Shown here in pieces: positions 1-6,981 of a stretch of DNA of 64,000 bases. The stretch covers positions 4,154,001-4,218,000 of the forward strand of contig NZ_CP108677.1 in assembly GCF_035994945.1 (NCBI RefSeq), written 5' to 3'. The DNA comes from Streptomyces sp. NBC_01216. GTDB taxonomy: Bacteria; Actinomycetota; Actinomycetes; Streptomycetales; Streptomycetaceae. A program made the position numbers and the translations under genes. Positions within the stretch are counted from its first letter, which is position 1. Each line of letters starts with the position of its first letter. The notes beneath the pieces are model-generated. The model saw nothing but the letters and a program-made list of their open reading frames with translations. It ran no database searches and was not told the DNA's origin.

Positions 1-375
1 ACGGTGCGGATGAAGTCGGAGCTGCGCGGGGTGGGCCGGGTGGCGCTGCCCCTGGTCTTCCAGCGCGGAGAGGACGGCCGCTGGCGTGCGAAGTGGCTGC
101 ACCTGTACCTGAAGGGCATCTCGGAGGCCAACCGGGTCGAGGAGAACCAGGTCTCGGTGTCCAAGGCGGTGCGTGCCCTCGTGGAGCGCCGGCAACTGAC
201 CGTGGGATACCTGATCGACCTGATGTCCCGCGACACCACGGTCACGGACCTGTGGGACGGCGAACGGGTCCCCGGCGAGCCCGTGACGTACATCGGTCTC
301 GAGCGCCCCGAGGGGCTGCACCCGGACTCCCGGGTCATCACCCTCGAAAATCTCAGCGACTTGATTCCGGCCTGA
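1..375 (+). CDS. Hypothetical protein, possibly 5'-truncated by the window edge
   Basis: The frame is open from the first base. Possible starts inside the window are GTG at 4 and ATG at 10, but the true start may lie to the left. The visible ~124 residues contain a charged helical segment (EENQVSVSKAVRALVERRQL), a DLMSRDTT segment and a basic-acidic C-terminus ending in LSDLIPA. I recognise no family. A strong hairpin at 472-500 lies about 100 bases downstream and fits transcription ending there. The gene lies outside the leftmost tRNA fragment, on the flank that carries the natural tRNA terminator, so it is probably on the original chromosome side of the attachment site. Confidence 0.55.
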   Translation, partial: TVRMKSELRGVGRVALPLVFQRGEDGRWRAKWLHLYLKGISEANRVEENQVSVSKAVRALVERRQLTVGYLIDLMSRDTTVTDLWDGERVPGEPVTYIGLERPEGLHPDSRVITLENLSDLIPA

Positions 376-397
376 GTGTTAGTGTCGGTCACGGCAA

Positions 398-420
398 GGC
401 CATGAAGGGGCTTCCTTCTC
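398..420. repeat. Direct repeat copy 1
   Basis: A 23-bp sequence beginning GGCCATGAAGG and ending CTTCCTTCTC recurs at 580-602 with one mismatch (GGGG versus AGGG). Weak similarity continues past both copies, with a pyrimidine-rich TCGCT..CCTCG..CCCTCGAC stretch. The 182-bp periodicity suggests duplication of a short non-coding unit. No gene was found between the copies. Confidence 0.6.
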
Positions 421-471
421 AAACACTCCAAATGAAATCGAGCTTCTTCGCTCTCCTTGCCCTCGACTTCA

Positions 472-503
472 CCGGGAGGCGCCCCCGCGGCGCCTCCCGG
501 TTC
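472..503 (+). terminator. Hairpin terminator after the first gene
   Basis: CCGGGAGGCG at 472-481 pairs perfectly with CGCCTCCCGG at 491-500. The loop is 9 bases and is followed by TTCT. This is a 10-bp GC stem with only a short T tract, typical of Streptomyces intrinsic terminators. Confidence 0.6.
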
Positions 504-579
504 TCGTGTGGGCCGGCCCCGGCCACCGCGAAATCGGCGCGACGCGGCCCCGAACCGCCTGGTACTTCGCCCGTGGCGA

Positions 580-602
580 GGCCATGAAAGGGCTTCCTTC
601 TC
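580..602. repeat. Direct repeat copy 2
   Basis: Second copy of the 23-bp repeat at 398-420, with one mismatch. The 905-base interval 376-1278 holds these repeats, two hairpins and the first tRNA fragment. A minus-strand frame at about 700-841 has plausible protein-like content but no clear function, so I do not call it. Confidence 0.6.
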
Positions 603-923
603 CTCCGCCGCGCGAGCGGCCTACATGCGATGAGTCTGTCGCTTTCCTCGCCCTTCGACGCCACTCCGGGCGGTCCCGCGCCCACCGCGCGAGCACCGCC
701 CGGAGCGGCGTCGAGTGCTGCCGCCGGACGTTGCGGCGTGACGTCGGCTGCCCGGATCAGACGGTCACCGCTTGCGATGAGGGCCCACTCGTAGGTTCCC
801 GGCGCCGTCTCGACGACCGCGCGAGGCCGGGTCTGCCGCACCTGTTCCCGGGTCCCCGTGGCCGTCCGCCGCGGCGGAGCGACTTCGCGCCTTCTGGCAG
901 GTGGGTGGCACGGCCTCGATCAC

Positions 924-971
924 GAGAAAGGGCCGGCTCCGGGGAGATGCCCCTGTGAGCCGGCCCTTCTC
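924..971 (-). terminator. Terminator downstream of the tRNA fragment (minus strand)
   Basis: GAGAAAGGGCCGGCTC (924-939) pairs with GAGCCGGCCCTTCTC (957-971). Read on the minus strand it lies immediately 3' of the tRNA-like sequence at 975-1017 and ends in CCCTTTCTC. A terminator directly after a tRNA 3' end suggests this flank is the native chromosomal side of the tRNA-Arg locus. Confidence 0.65.
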
Positions 972-974
972 CTT

Positions 975-1017
975 GTGCCCCCGGCAGGATTCGAACCTGC
1001 GACACCCGCTTCAGGAG
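975..1017 (-). other. tRNA-Arg(CCT) 3' fragment, attachment-site copy 1
   Basis: Read on the minus strand this 43-bp segment contains the 3' part of the anticodon arm, the T-arm (GGTTCGAATCC) and the acceptor end (GGGGGCAC) of a tRNA-Arg with a CCT-like anticodon. The 5' half (acceptor strand, D-arm) is missing from the adjacent sequence, so it is not a functional tRNA gene. It matches 2970-3012 with one mismatch (C1012 versus T3007). Integrases of actinomycete elements commonly use tRNA 3' ends, so I read this as an att core left by integration. Confidence 0.75.
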
Positions 1018-1278
1018 CTTTAGGAGTGGTATCGAATCTCTGGCGGGTGGTGCTCGGCTCTGCCCCGTGGTGCTCTTCTGCCTGATCAGCGCCGCGCGGC
1101 ATGACCGGCCATCCGGCTCAGGGCGGCTTCTGCCACGCCGTCCGCTCGCGCGTCGCTCACGCATTCGGCGGGCCGTGGGGCGTCCAGTGGCAGACCAGGC
1201 TGTGGCGCCGAAGGCTGATTTTCCCTGTGGGCGTACCCGGATGAGGAGCGGCATCCTTCTAGCCATGCATGTCACTGA

Positions 1279-1307
1279 CATTAATGTTACTAACCATGAT
1301 GTTAGTA
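1279..1307 (+). promoter_or_regulatory. Palindromic operator/promoter of the ATPase gene
   Basis: An AT-rich island in GC-rich surroundings contains ACATTAATGT, a perfect 10-bp palindrome (1279-1288). It overlaps TACTAACCATGATGTTAGTA (1288-1307), which has 7-bp arms and a 6-bp spacer. It lies 34-62 bases upstream of the ATG at 1341. TAGTAT within the second arm could be a -10 element. Likely a promoter with an overlapping repressor site; the regulator is unknown. Confidence 0.55.
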
Positions 1308-1340
1308 TCTTTGTTGCTGGGTGCTCTGAGAGGTGGCGAC

Positions 1341-2759
1341 ATGGCGGATTTCGTGGGCAGGCGGCACGAGCTCGAGACGTTGGATCGCGAGCTGGGCAAG
1401 GTGACGGCCGGGGTCGGTGGGGAGCGGCCCGGGCGGTGCGTGATGCTCCGAGGGCGCCGCCGGGTCGGTAAGTCGCGATTGGTGGAGCGGTTCGCCGAGA
1501 GGTCCGGTGCGCCGTTCCTCTTCTATGCCGCCACAGGGGCGTCGCCGGGGGCGGACCTGGAGCGGCTCAGCCAGGATGCGCGGTCATCCAGCCTTCCGCT
1601 GGCGAATCTGCTGTCCGCGGCCCGCCCGGCGAGTTGGGATGCCGCCTTCGATGTACTGGCGGCAGCACTGCCGCACGACCGGGCGAGCGTGGTGGTCATG
1701 GACGAGGTGCCCTATTTGATGGATGCGGGGGGCGCCTTCGAGGGCATGCTTCAGCGGGCCTGGGACCGAGTGCTGGAGACGAAGCCGGTTCTGCTGGTTC
1801 TGATCGGCTCCGACCTGTCGATGATGGAGGCGCTGAACAGTTATGGACGCCCGTTCCACCAGCGCGGACGGGAGATGGTGCTGGGCCCGCTCAACCCGGC
1901 GGAGGTGGGCGAGATGCTCGGCCTCGATCCCGCCTCGGCCCTCGATGCGGCCTTGATCACCGGTGGACTGCCTCTGATCTGTGCGGAGTGGACGCACGGC
2001 GCCGGGATGTGGGAGTTCCTGCAGGCGGCACTCAGCGATCCGGTCTCGGCCTTGCTGGTGTCGGCGGAGCGGTCGCTGGCCGCAGAGTTCCCCCAGCGGG
2101 TGCAGGCCCGTACCGTCCTCTCGGCGATCGGTAGTGGTGAGCGGACGTTCTCCAATATCGCCCGCGCCGCCGGCGGGATCGGGGCGACCCCGCTACAGCG
2201 GTCGCTGGGGATCCTCGCGGACAAGCGGGTGATCGCAGCGGAGCTTCCCGTGTCCACGCGTCCTTCGAAAGATCGTCGCTACCGGGTCGCGGATCCCTAC
2301 CTCCGCTTCTGGCTGAAGCTGCTGGGCCCCGCGATGGAGGAGATCGAGCGGGGCCGGGGCGACCTGACGCTGCGGCGCATCCGCGAGAACTGGACCAGCT
2401 GGCGCGGCAGGGCCGTTGAGCCTCTGGTTCGCGAGGCGCTGGCACGGCTGCTGCCCGACGCGAACCTCCCCGCCGCCCCCGCCATCGGCGGTTACTGGAC
2501 CCGTACCAACGATGTGGAGATCGACATCGTGGGAGCGGACCGCGCGCCGATCGCCAAGGAGCTGTTGTTCGTCGGCTCGGTGAAGTGGCTGGAGAACTCC
2601 CCCTTCGACCGGCACGATCTCGCGGCGCTGCACCGGCACCGCGCCGCGCTCACGCCTGCTCCCGTGCCGGTGATCGCTGTCTCGCGCAGCGGGACCGACT
2701 GCGTGGGGCTCGACGCCGCGTACGGCCCGGCGGAACTCCTCGCGGCGTGGTCCTCCTGA
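1341..2759 (+). CDS. Archaeal-type AAA ATPase with C-terminal DUF234 nuclease-like domain
   Basis: The 472-residue protein starts MADFVGRRHELE, the usual opening of the archaeal ATPase (ATPase_2) family. It has a Walker A motif (GRRRVGKSRLV, about residues 37-47), a Walker B motif (VVVMDEVPYL) and a winged-helix middle part. The C-terminal region has YLRFWLKLLGP, ENWTSWRGRAVEPLV and EIDIVGAD...SVKW, as in DUF234, a PD-(D/E)XK-like fold. ATG 1341 was chosen because AGAGGTGG precedes it and the family motif begins there. It is the only gene between the two tRNA-Arg fragments and has its own palindromic promoter. Such ATPases are frequent island cargo and some are toxin-like or defence-associated; the role here is not known. 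Confidence 0.85.
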   Translation: MADFVGRRHELETLDRELGKVTAGVGGERPGRCVMLRGRRRVGKSRLVERFAERSGAPFLFYAATGASPGADLERLSQDARSSSLPLANLLSAARPASWDAAFDVLAAALPHDRASVVVMDEVPYLMDAGGAFEGMLQRAWDRVLETKPVLLVLIGSDLSMMEALNSYGRPFHQRGREMVLGPLNPAEVGEMLGLDPASALDAALITGGLPLICAEWTHGAGMWEFLQAALSDPVSALLVSAERSLAAEFPQRVQARTVLSAIGSGERTFSNIARAAGGIGATPLQRSLGILADKRVIAAELPVSTRPSKDRRYRVADPYLRFWLKLLGPAMEEIERGRGDLTLRRIRENWTSWRGRAVEPLVREALARLLPDANLPAAPAIGGYWTRTNDVEIDIVGADRAPIAKELLFVGSVKWLENSPFDRHDLAALHRHRAALTPAPVPVIAVSRSGTDCVGLDAAYGPAELLAAWSS

Positions 2760-2891
2760 GCGCCCCGGATGCATGTTGGTGCCAGGGTGTACGGCCTGCC
2801 GACCCCGGGCCGAGCCGCCCTCGATCAGGTCCACCGCGACCTCGGCACCGTGCCGACACCCTCGACGAGGACGTCCTTCCGCTCACGCAAA

Positions 2892-2918
2892 CGGCCCCGG
2901 ACGGGTCGTCCGAGGCCG
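2892..2918. terminator. Hairpin beside the second tRNA fragment
   Basis: CGGCCCCGGAC (2892-2902) pairs with GTCCGAGGCCG (2908-2918), an 11-bp stem with one mismatch and a 5-base loop. It lies between the ATPase stop and the tRNA fragment at 2970 and could stop transcription from either side. Confidence 0.5.
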
Positions 2919-2969
2919 AGTAGGACTCTTCCCTGGGGGATAAAACCCAGGTCAGAGCGGTAATGCAAA

Positions 2970-3012
2970 GTGCCCCCGGCAGGATTCGAACCTGCGACAC
3001 CCGCTTTAGGAG
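2970..3012 (-). other. tRNA-Arg(CCT) 3' fragment, attachment-site copy 2
   Basis: This repeats 975-1017 with one mismatch. On the minus strand it reads CTCCTAAAGCGG, which fits the real tRNA-Arg(CCT) anticodon loop plus 3' stem better than copy 1, followed by the T-arm and acceptor. The 5' half is again absent. It marks the left edge of the larger element to the right. The intact tRNA would then lie at that element's far end, which I did not find within the window. Confidence 0.75.
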
Positions 3013-3144
3013 AGGCCCAAGATCACTTCTGGGCGGCTCCGGTGGTGAGTGGCGCTGACCAGGAAAGAAGCCGAGAGCGCGGCCAGTGGCCCGTACTCAC
3101 GCTACCTGAACTGCGGGGATCCCGCTCCTGTCGCGTCCTGGACA

Positions 3145-3236
3145 GTCCCGATCGCTCCCGCGCCGTCCCACGCACTACGTCCCCGCTGTGTCCCCGACGG
3201 TCCCGCATGTCCCCGCTCTGTCCCCGTGGCGTCCCC
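3145..3236. repeat. Helically phased GTCCC box array near the att site
   Basis: GTCCC(C) occurs at 3145, 3165, 3179, 3190, 3200, 3209, 3220 and 3231. The last six are spaced 9-11 bp apart, about one helical turn, all in the same orientation. The array begins about 130 bp from the att core at 2970-3012 and resembles arm-type integrase or directionality-factor sites. No integrase gene is present in the window. The 713-base gap 2760-3472 otherwise shows no gene. Confidence 0.5.
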
Positions 3237-3472
3237 GCCGAAGCCGTTCGGGGACGGACGCTGACCTTCGCGACTTTGATGCCCTGCTCGGGCGCCTGCT
3301 TCGGTTCCGTGAGCACCGCTTGCCCTTCGCGGCACGGGTTCACTTCCTCAGTCGCCTCGAAGAGCGGTGATCCTCAGCGCGATGAGGAGGGTTGCGCGGC
3401 TAACCCCGCGGTCCTCGAAGGTCGACCTCGGCCCCGCTGACGGGAGCCGTGTCGATGTGATGGAGGAAGTAC

Positions 3473-3613
3473 ATGAAGGCCGAACGCACCGCGATCACCG
3501 CACTGGGCGCTGTGGTTGCCGGAATCATCGCCGTGTCGCATCCCGCGCTCATTCCGGCGATGACGCTGGCCGTCGCCGTGTGGGTGGCGCTCGCTCTGTA
3601 CCTCAAGGTTTGA
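3473..3613 (+). CDS. Small membrane protein (46 aa)
   Basis: ATG 3473 is preceded by an ideal GGAGGAAG site. The 46-residue product is MKAERTA followed by two short hydrophobic stretches: ITALGAVVAGIIAV, and MTLAVAVWVALALYL after a PALIP turn. It probably forms a helical hairpin in the membrane. Small membrane proteins of this kind are common next to transfer or plasmid-type genes on Streptomyces elements; nothing shows a specific role. It is followed 46 bases later by another small gene and probably shares its transcript. Confidence 0.6.
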   Translation: MKAERTAITALGAVVAGIIAVSHPALIPAMTLAVAVWVALALYLKV

Positions 3614-3659
3614 ACCGGCCCTGCCAGATGTACTGCCACGACAGTTGGAGGAGAGAGAA

Positions 3660-3884
3660 GTGAACCCTGACCGCCCCGCCTCGCCTGGCCAGGCAGAGAC
3701 GCCCACGACGACGTGGGAAGACGTCGACGTGCCTTCGGCCCTCGGTGACCCGCTGCCGATCTGGGAGGACGTTGACGTGCCTTCTGCCCTCAACGACCCT
3801 CCAGCCCCCGTCGGCTGGCGGGACTGCGACGACGTGCCGCGCGCGCTCGAGATTCTGGATGCCGACGAGGCAGAGGGTTCGTGA
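3660..3884 (+). CDS. Small acidic tandem-repeat protein (74 aa)
   Basis: GTG 3660 follows GGAGGAGAGA. The product contains WEDVDVPSALGDP and WEDVDVPSALNDP in tandem, and a third degenerate unit, WRDCDDVPRAL. It is strongly acidic and has no membrane segment. The repeats could be short interaction motifs, or core-like segments of a modified peptide, though no maturation enzyme is adjacent. A perfect 15-bp terminator stem follows. Unknown function; unlikely to be chance coding given the ribosome site, repeat conservation and terminator. Confidence 0.6.
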   Translation: MNPDRPASPGQAETPTTTWEDVDVPSALGDPLPIWEDVDVPSALNDPPAPVGWRDCDDVPRALEILDADEAEGS

Positions 3885-3895
3885 GCGACGGCCGA

Positions 3896-3927
3896 AGGGC
3901 GGCCCGGACTTGAGTCCGGGCCGCCCT
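3896..3927. terminator. Perfect 15-bp bidirectional terminator
   Basis: AGGGCGGCCCGGACT (3896-3910) pairs perfectly with AGTCCGGGCCGCCCT (3913-3927) across a 2-base loop. It ends the small plus-strand genes and also lies beyond the 3' end of the minus-strand early prophage operon, so it can serve both. Confidence 0.75.
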
Positions 3928-4077
3928 CGCGGTCACGTGTCTTCTTGGATGAGGCGCGCCACCAGCTGCCTGATGTGCCCAGTTTGGGGTGACTTCACGG
4001 TCGTTCGAATCCGGCCATTCTTGTCTGCGCCTTCATGGTCCCGCGCGGACGGTGAGAACCGGGCGCCGTGGCGGACA

Positions 4078-4422
4078 TCAGGTGTCCGCTCGGTTCCTGC
4101 GGCGAAGCCGGTCGCCCCAGACGCGGCGCCGGGGAGTCGGTGTACGGGCGAGCTGATCGCGGAGCTCGGTCACCTCGTCCAGGAGGAGGTCGACGACGGC
4201 GCGGGCTTCGGCGACGAAGTGCGCGTCCGCCTCGGCGCCGGCCAGAGCTTCGGGGTCTCCCTCGTGCGCGACGTCGACGGAGGCGACGCGGTCGTCGTTG
4301 CTGTCGGCGATGAGGAAGCTGGTCACGCCTTCCTCGATGTCGATCCTGATGACGCCCCAGGGGCTCGGGACGGTCTTGTCTCGCAGGGCGGCGATGGCGG
4401 CGAGCTGTTCAGGGGTGAGCAC
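4078..4422 (-). CDS. Phage hypothetical protein (Ea22-like C-terminal helix)
   Basis: The 114-residue product starts at GTG 4422 and overlaps the upstream gene by 14 bases. A central segment, DAHFVAEARAVVDLLLDEVTELRDQL, resembles the helical part of Ea22/ead-type phage early proteins, where HFVAxAR..V..LLxEVxxLR is typical. The C-terminus is basic. It is the last gene of the minus-strand early operon. The role is unknown and the family link is by eye only. Confidence 0.6.
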   Translation of the reverse strand: MLTPEQLAAIAALRDKTVPSPWGVIRIDIEEGVTSFLIADSNDDRVASVDVAHEGDPEALAGAEADAHFVAEARAVVDLLLDEVTELRDQLARTPTPRRRVWGDRLRRRNRADT

Positions 4423-4909
4423 TGCCGGCCTCCTCGCGGGTCTCGGCGGGGACGGGTGCGAGGTAGCCCTGGCAGCCGCAGTACTCGTAGCAGCTGGAGT
4501 CCTCGGGCGCGGTGCGCGGAACGTTCTGGTGGACGCCGCGTGCGTGGCCGCAGCCAGGGCGGGCGCAGTGGGGGTAGTGCTGGTTGTCGTGCCGGTAGGC
4601 GGAGAGGCCGACGTCGTGAGTCGTCTTGCCGGTGCCGCGGGTGGGTTCGGTGTCGGCGTAGCAGCCGGCCCACCCGCAGTCGTGGTTGAAGGCGAACGTG
4701 CCGGCGAAGGCCAGGGCGCCGCAGCGTCCGCAGCGGTACTGCGGGCAGCCGCGCTCGTCGAGCGGGATGGGCTTGCCCGTACAGCAGTCGATCTTCAGGG
4801 ATTCGCGATAGGCGGCGTGGCGGGCAGCTCGGGCGTCGCGTTCAGCCTCGCGCGCGGACCTGCGGTCCGTAGCGGCCTGCTTCTCTCCGAAGAGGTCGAG
4901 TTGTGTCAT
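4409..4909 (-). CDS. Cys-rich zinc-finger phage protein with N-terminal clamp-binding motif
   Basis: ATG 4909 gives a 166-residue protein beginning MTQLDLFGE. QLDLF matches the bacterial DNA-polymerase sliding-clamp-binding pentapeptide (QL[SD]LF). The rest is Cys-rich: CPQYRCGRCG, CGWAGC, CARPGCGHARGVH and CYEYCGCQG could form two or more zinc knuckles. The early-gene neighbours and the same N-terminal motif in the methylase-like protein (start 7979) suggest recruitment to replicating DNA. The clamp motif is seen directly; the zinc sites and the recruitment role are inferred. Confidence 0.65.
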   Translation of the reverse strand: MTQLDLFGEKQAATDRRSAREAERDARAARHAAYRESLKIDCCTGKPIPLDERGCPQYRCGRCGALAFAGTFAFNHDCGWAGCYADTEPTRGTGKTTHDVGLSAYRHDNQHYPHCARPGCGHARGVHQNVPRTAPEDSSCYEYCGCQGYLAPVPAETREEAGSAHP

Positions 4910-4981
4910 GACAGTTCTCGGATTCTCCAATGTGATGCGGGTGCGGGGCGGCCACTGGACCGCCCCGCACCCGGGGGCTGA

Positions 4982-5714
4982 TCAGTTACTGGTGGCGGCT
5001 TCGGTCGGCTTTGACTTCTGCGCCTTGGTGTCCTGCGCCTTCGTCGTCTTCGCCGTCGTCGTGGCGCGGCGTGACCGGGGCGCTGGTGTCCGCTTCTTCG
5101 GCTCGGTGGCCTTCGCGGGCGTCTGCGTCTTCTTGGCCGTGCCGCGTGGGGTCTTCGCCGGGGCCTTGGTTGCGGTCGCTTGCTCTGACTTGGGGTTGTC
5201 GCCGCTCGTCGGCGTGTTCGCGGCCGCCGGGTTCTTCTCGGCGTCTGGAGCACGGCGGGGAGGCTTCTTGGGGAAGGCGCGCAGCGGTGGGCGCTCGCCA
5301 TCGAATGCCGGCAGCAGTCGGGTGCGGATGTTCCGTGCCGCGGTCGCGGCGGGCGGGTTGTTGGTGAAGTGAACGCCGACGTTGTAACGGATGCCAGGGG
5401 GAGAGGTGCTTGAGGCTGTCGGCGTACGACTCGGCGTCGCGGTCACCCTCCTCGAACTCGCGGGGCGGTACGTTGAGCGCCCAGGTCTGGACGGCCTCGC
5501 CTCGCCAGAGGTGCTTGATTCCGATGCGGCGGCCGTTGGGGTGGGCGAGGTACGCGGACGGCCCGGGGTGGGGCTTGTCGTCGGCGTCGACGGCCCAGCC
5601 GTCGCCGAGTGCCGCAGCGGTCGCGGCGACGAACTCGGCGAAGTCCGCGGGGAACACGCGCTGCCTTTTCGGGGCGTCGGAGTCTTTCGGCGTTGCCGGC
5701 TTCGTCGGGCTCAC
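4982..5714 (-). pseudogene. Frameshifted phage gene with H1-like Lys/Ala tail
   Basis: Two frames must be joined to give a continuous protein. The N-terminal part starts at GTG 5714 (GTGA overlap with the upstream stop) and includes RVFPADFAEFVAATAAALGDGW and IGIKHLWRGEAVQTWALNVPP. It continues into GIRYNVGVHFTNNPP only if one base is removed from the G run at 5397-5401 on the plus strand. The C-terminus is a low-complexity Ala/Lys/Thr/Pro tail like histone H1-type bacterial tails and probably binds DNA. The break may be an assembly indel or a real mutation. Function unknown. Confidence 0.6.
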
Positions 5715-6154
5715 GAGTCGTTCTCCTCGGACGTGCGGTGGAGTGTGGTGAAGGTGGTTGCTCTGCCTTCCGGGCACCGGGCCGTTGCGGGCAGCTCTCC
5801 CTGCGGCCTGGCGCAGATCTGCCGAGCCTCGATCAGGGCCGAGTCGGGCAGGGAGACGAGGCGGTCGGAGGAGGTAACCCCCGCGAAGACCACCGGCCCG
5901 CGGAGGTCTTCTACGGGTCCGCCCAACGCGTGGGCGAGCGCACTGGCGCCGACGTTCAGCTGGTGCTGCTCGCGGTTCCTGCCTCCGATGACCACGATGG
6001 AGCCGTCTGGGTGGTCGATCCTGCGGATGACCGTGGGCGCGTCGAGGAGGGCTCGGCTGACGCTGGGGGCTTGGTCACGAGGGGTGTCACCAAGCGGGAT
6101 CTCTCGAAGTGCTTCCGTGGTGTCGATGCGGATTGCATGTGGTTGATGAGTCAC
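5711..6154 (-). CDS. Phage hypothetical protein (147 aa)
   Basis: The start was placed at GTG 6154 (THQPHAIRIDTTEALREIPL), because an upstream in-frame start would run into the preceding gene. The product has a predicted mixed alpha/beta centre (PTVIRRIDHPDGSIVVIGGRNREQHQLNVG) and an acidic end. It lies in a coupled run of early genes, with a GTGA overlap to the next gene. I recognise no family. Confidence 0.55.
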   Translation of the reverse strand: MTHQPHAIRIDTTEALREIPLGDTPRDQAPSVSRALLDAPTVIRRIDHPDGSIVVIGGRNREQHQLNVGASALAHALGGPVEDLRGPVVFAGVTSSDRLVSLPDSALIEARQICARPQGELPATARCPEGRATTFTTLHRTSEENDS

Positions 6155-6183
6155 GGTGTCCTGTCCGTTCGGTAGCGGGAGGT

Positions 6184-6981
6184 TCAGGTCATGCACCAGC
6201 CGGAGTCGCACTCCGCGTCATCGGAGTCGACCAGGGGCAGCGGTGCGGCTTCGGGGATGGCTTCGGGAAGAGGCTTGCCTCGTCGCGTCAGGTAGGCCGG
6301 GTCTCTCCCCAGCGCGATGCGCTGAGCGATCAGAGTGGCTTCGAGGGCGGTCGCTTTCTCGAAGAGTTCCGGCTCGCTGCGGCGCATCTCTTGCCACTGC
6401 TGAAGCGTCTTGAACGGGCAGAAGAAGCAGGCGCTCTTCGACGGGATGGCCAGCCCCGCCCGTTCGATGATGTCGAGGCAGTCGGTGCGACGGAGCCCGA
6501 GGTCGAGAAGCGGGTAGACGATCTCCTCGTGAGGTTCGGAGCGGCGCCGGTTGGCGCGGTGGATCTCGTCGACCGAGATACCGATGGCTACCTGGGCTGG
6601 CACCGCCTTCGTTGCGCCATGCTCACGAAGCCAGCGACCCACGACCTTGATCTTGAAGTCTGCCGTGCAGGAGCGTCGCCCTGGAGCCCCATTGCTCATA
6701 CGCACCGGAATGGGGACCGAGCGAGAGCCAGGGCGTACGAGCCGTTCCCAGAGAGTCTCGGTGGTTCCGTCACGCCTGCGACGATCGAGGACGTGGAGGG
6801 CAACTCCGTGCTCTTCCGCGTAGGGCGCAGCAACTTCCCGTACGTACTGGAGAGTCGCTGGGTGCTCGCTGTCGTCGCCGACATTGGCGAAGAGGAAGGT
6901 GCCGAAGTCGATGCGGCGCTGCGCGGCGAGGACAAGGAGCGCCGTGGACTGAACTCCTCCGCCGTAGGAGACGACGTTCAC
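6184..6981 (-). CDS. Phage PAPS-reductase/PP-loop family protein
   Basis: The 265-residue protein starts at GTG 6981, overlapping the stop of the methylase-like gene (GTGA). VNVVSYGGGVQSTALLVL is the PP-loop (SxGGxxS) of the N-type ATP-pyrophosphatase/PAPS-reductase superfamily. Later residues include CTADFKIK, then IGISVDEIHR, and a Cys pair, SACFFCPF, in the pattern seen in phage PAPS-reductase-like proteins. This superfamily also contains DndC/SspD sulfur-transfer proteins. In phages its substrate is usually unknown; nucleic-acid modification is plausible given the adjacent methylase-like gene. Confidence 0.8.
   Translation of the reverse strand: MNVVSYGGGVQSTALLVLAAQRRIDFGTFLFANVGDDSEHPATLQYVREVAAPYAEEHGVALHVLDRRRRDGTTETLWERLVRPGSRSVPIPVRMSNGAPGRRSCTADFKIKVVGRWLREHGATKAVPAQVAIGISVDEIHRANRRRSEPHEEIVYPLLDLGLRRTDCLDIIERAGLAIPSKSACFFCPFKTLQQWQEMRRSEPELFEKATALEATLIAQRIALGRDPAYLTRRGKPLPEAIPEAAPLPLVDSDDAECDSGWCMT

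Noticed and set aside
419..841. Minus-strand frame with VVETAPGTYEWALIASGDRLIRAADVTPQRP near its start
   Set aside because: The first ~45 residues look protein-like, but the rest is low-complexity Arg/Pro and it runs over the repeats and hairpin at 398-602. It may be a gene remnant; not supportable.
975..3012. Functional tRNA genes
   Set aside because: Both copies lack the 5' acceptor strand and D-arm. Only the 3' half is present.
3179..3236. CRISPR array
   Set aside because: The repeat units are only 5-6 bp with 9-11 bp spacing, and there are no cas genes.
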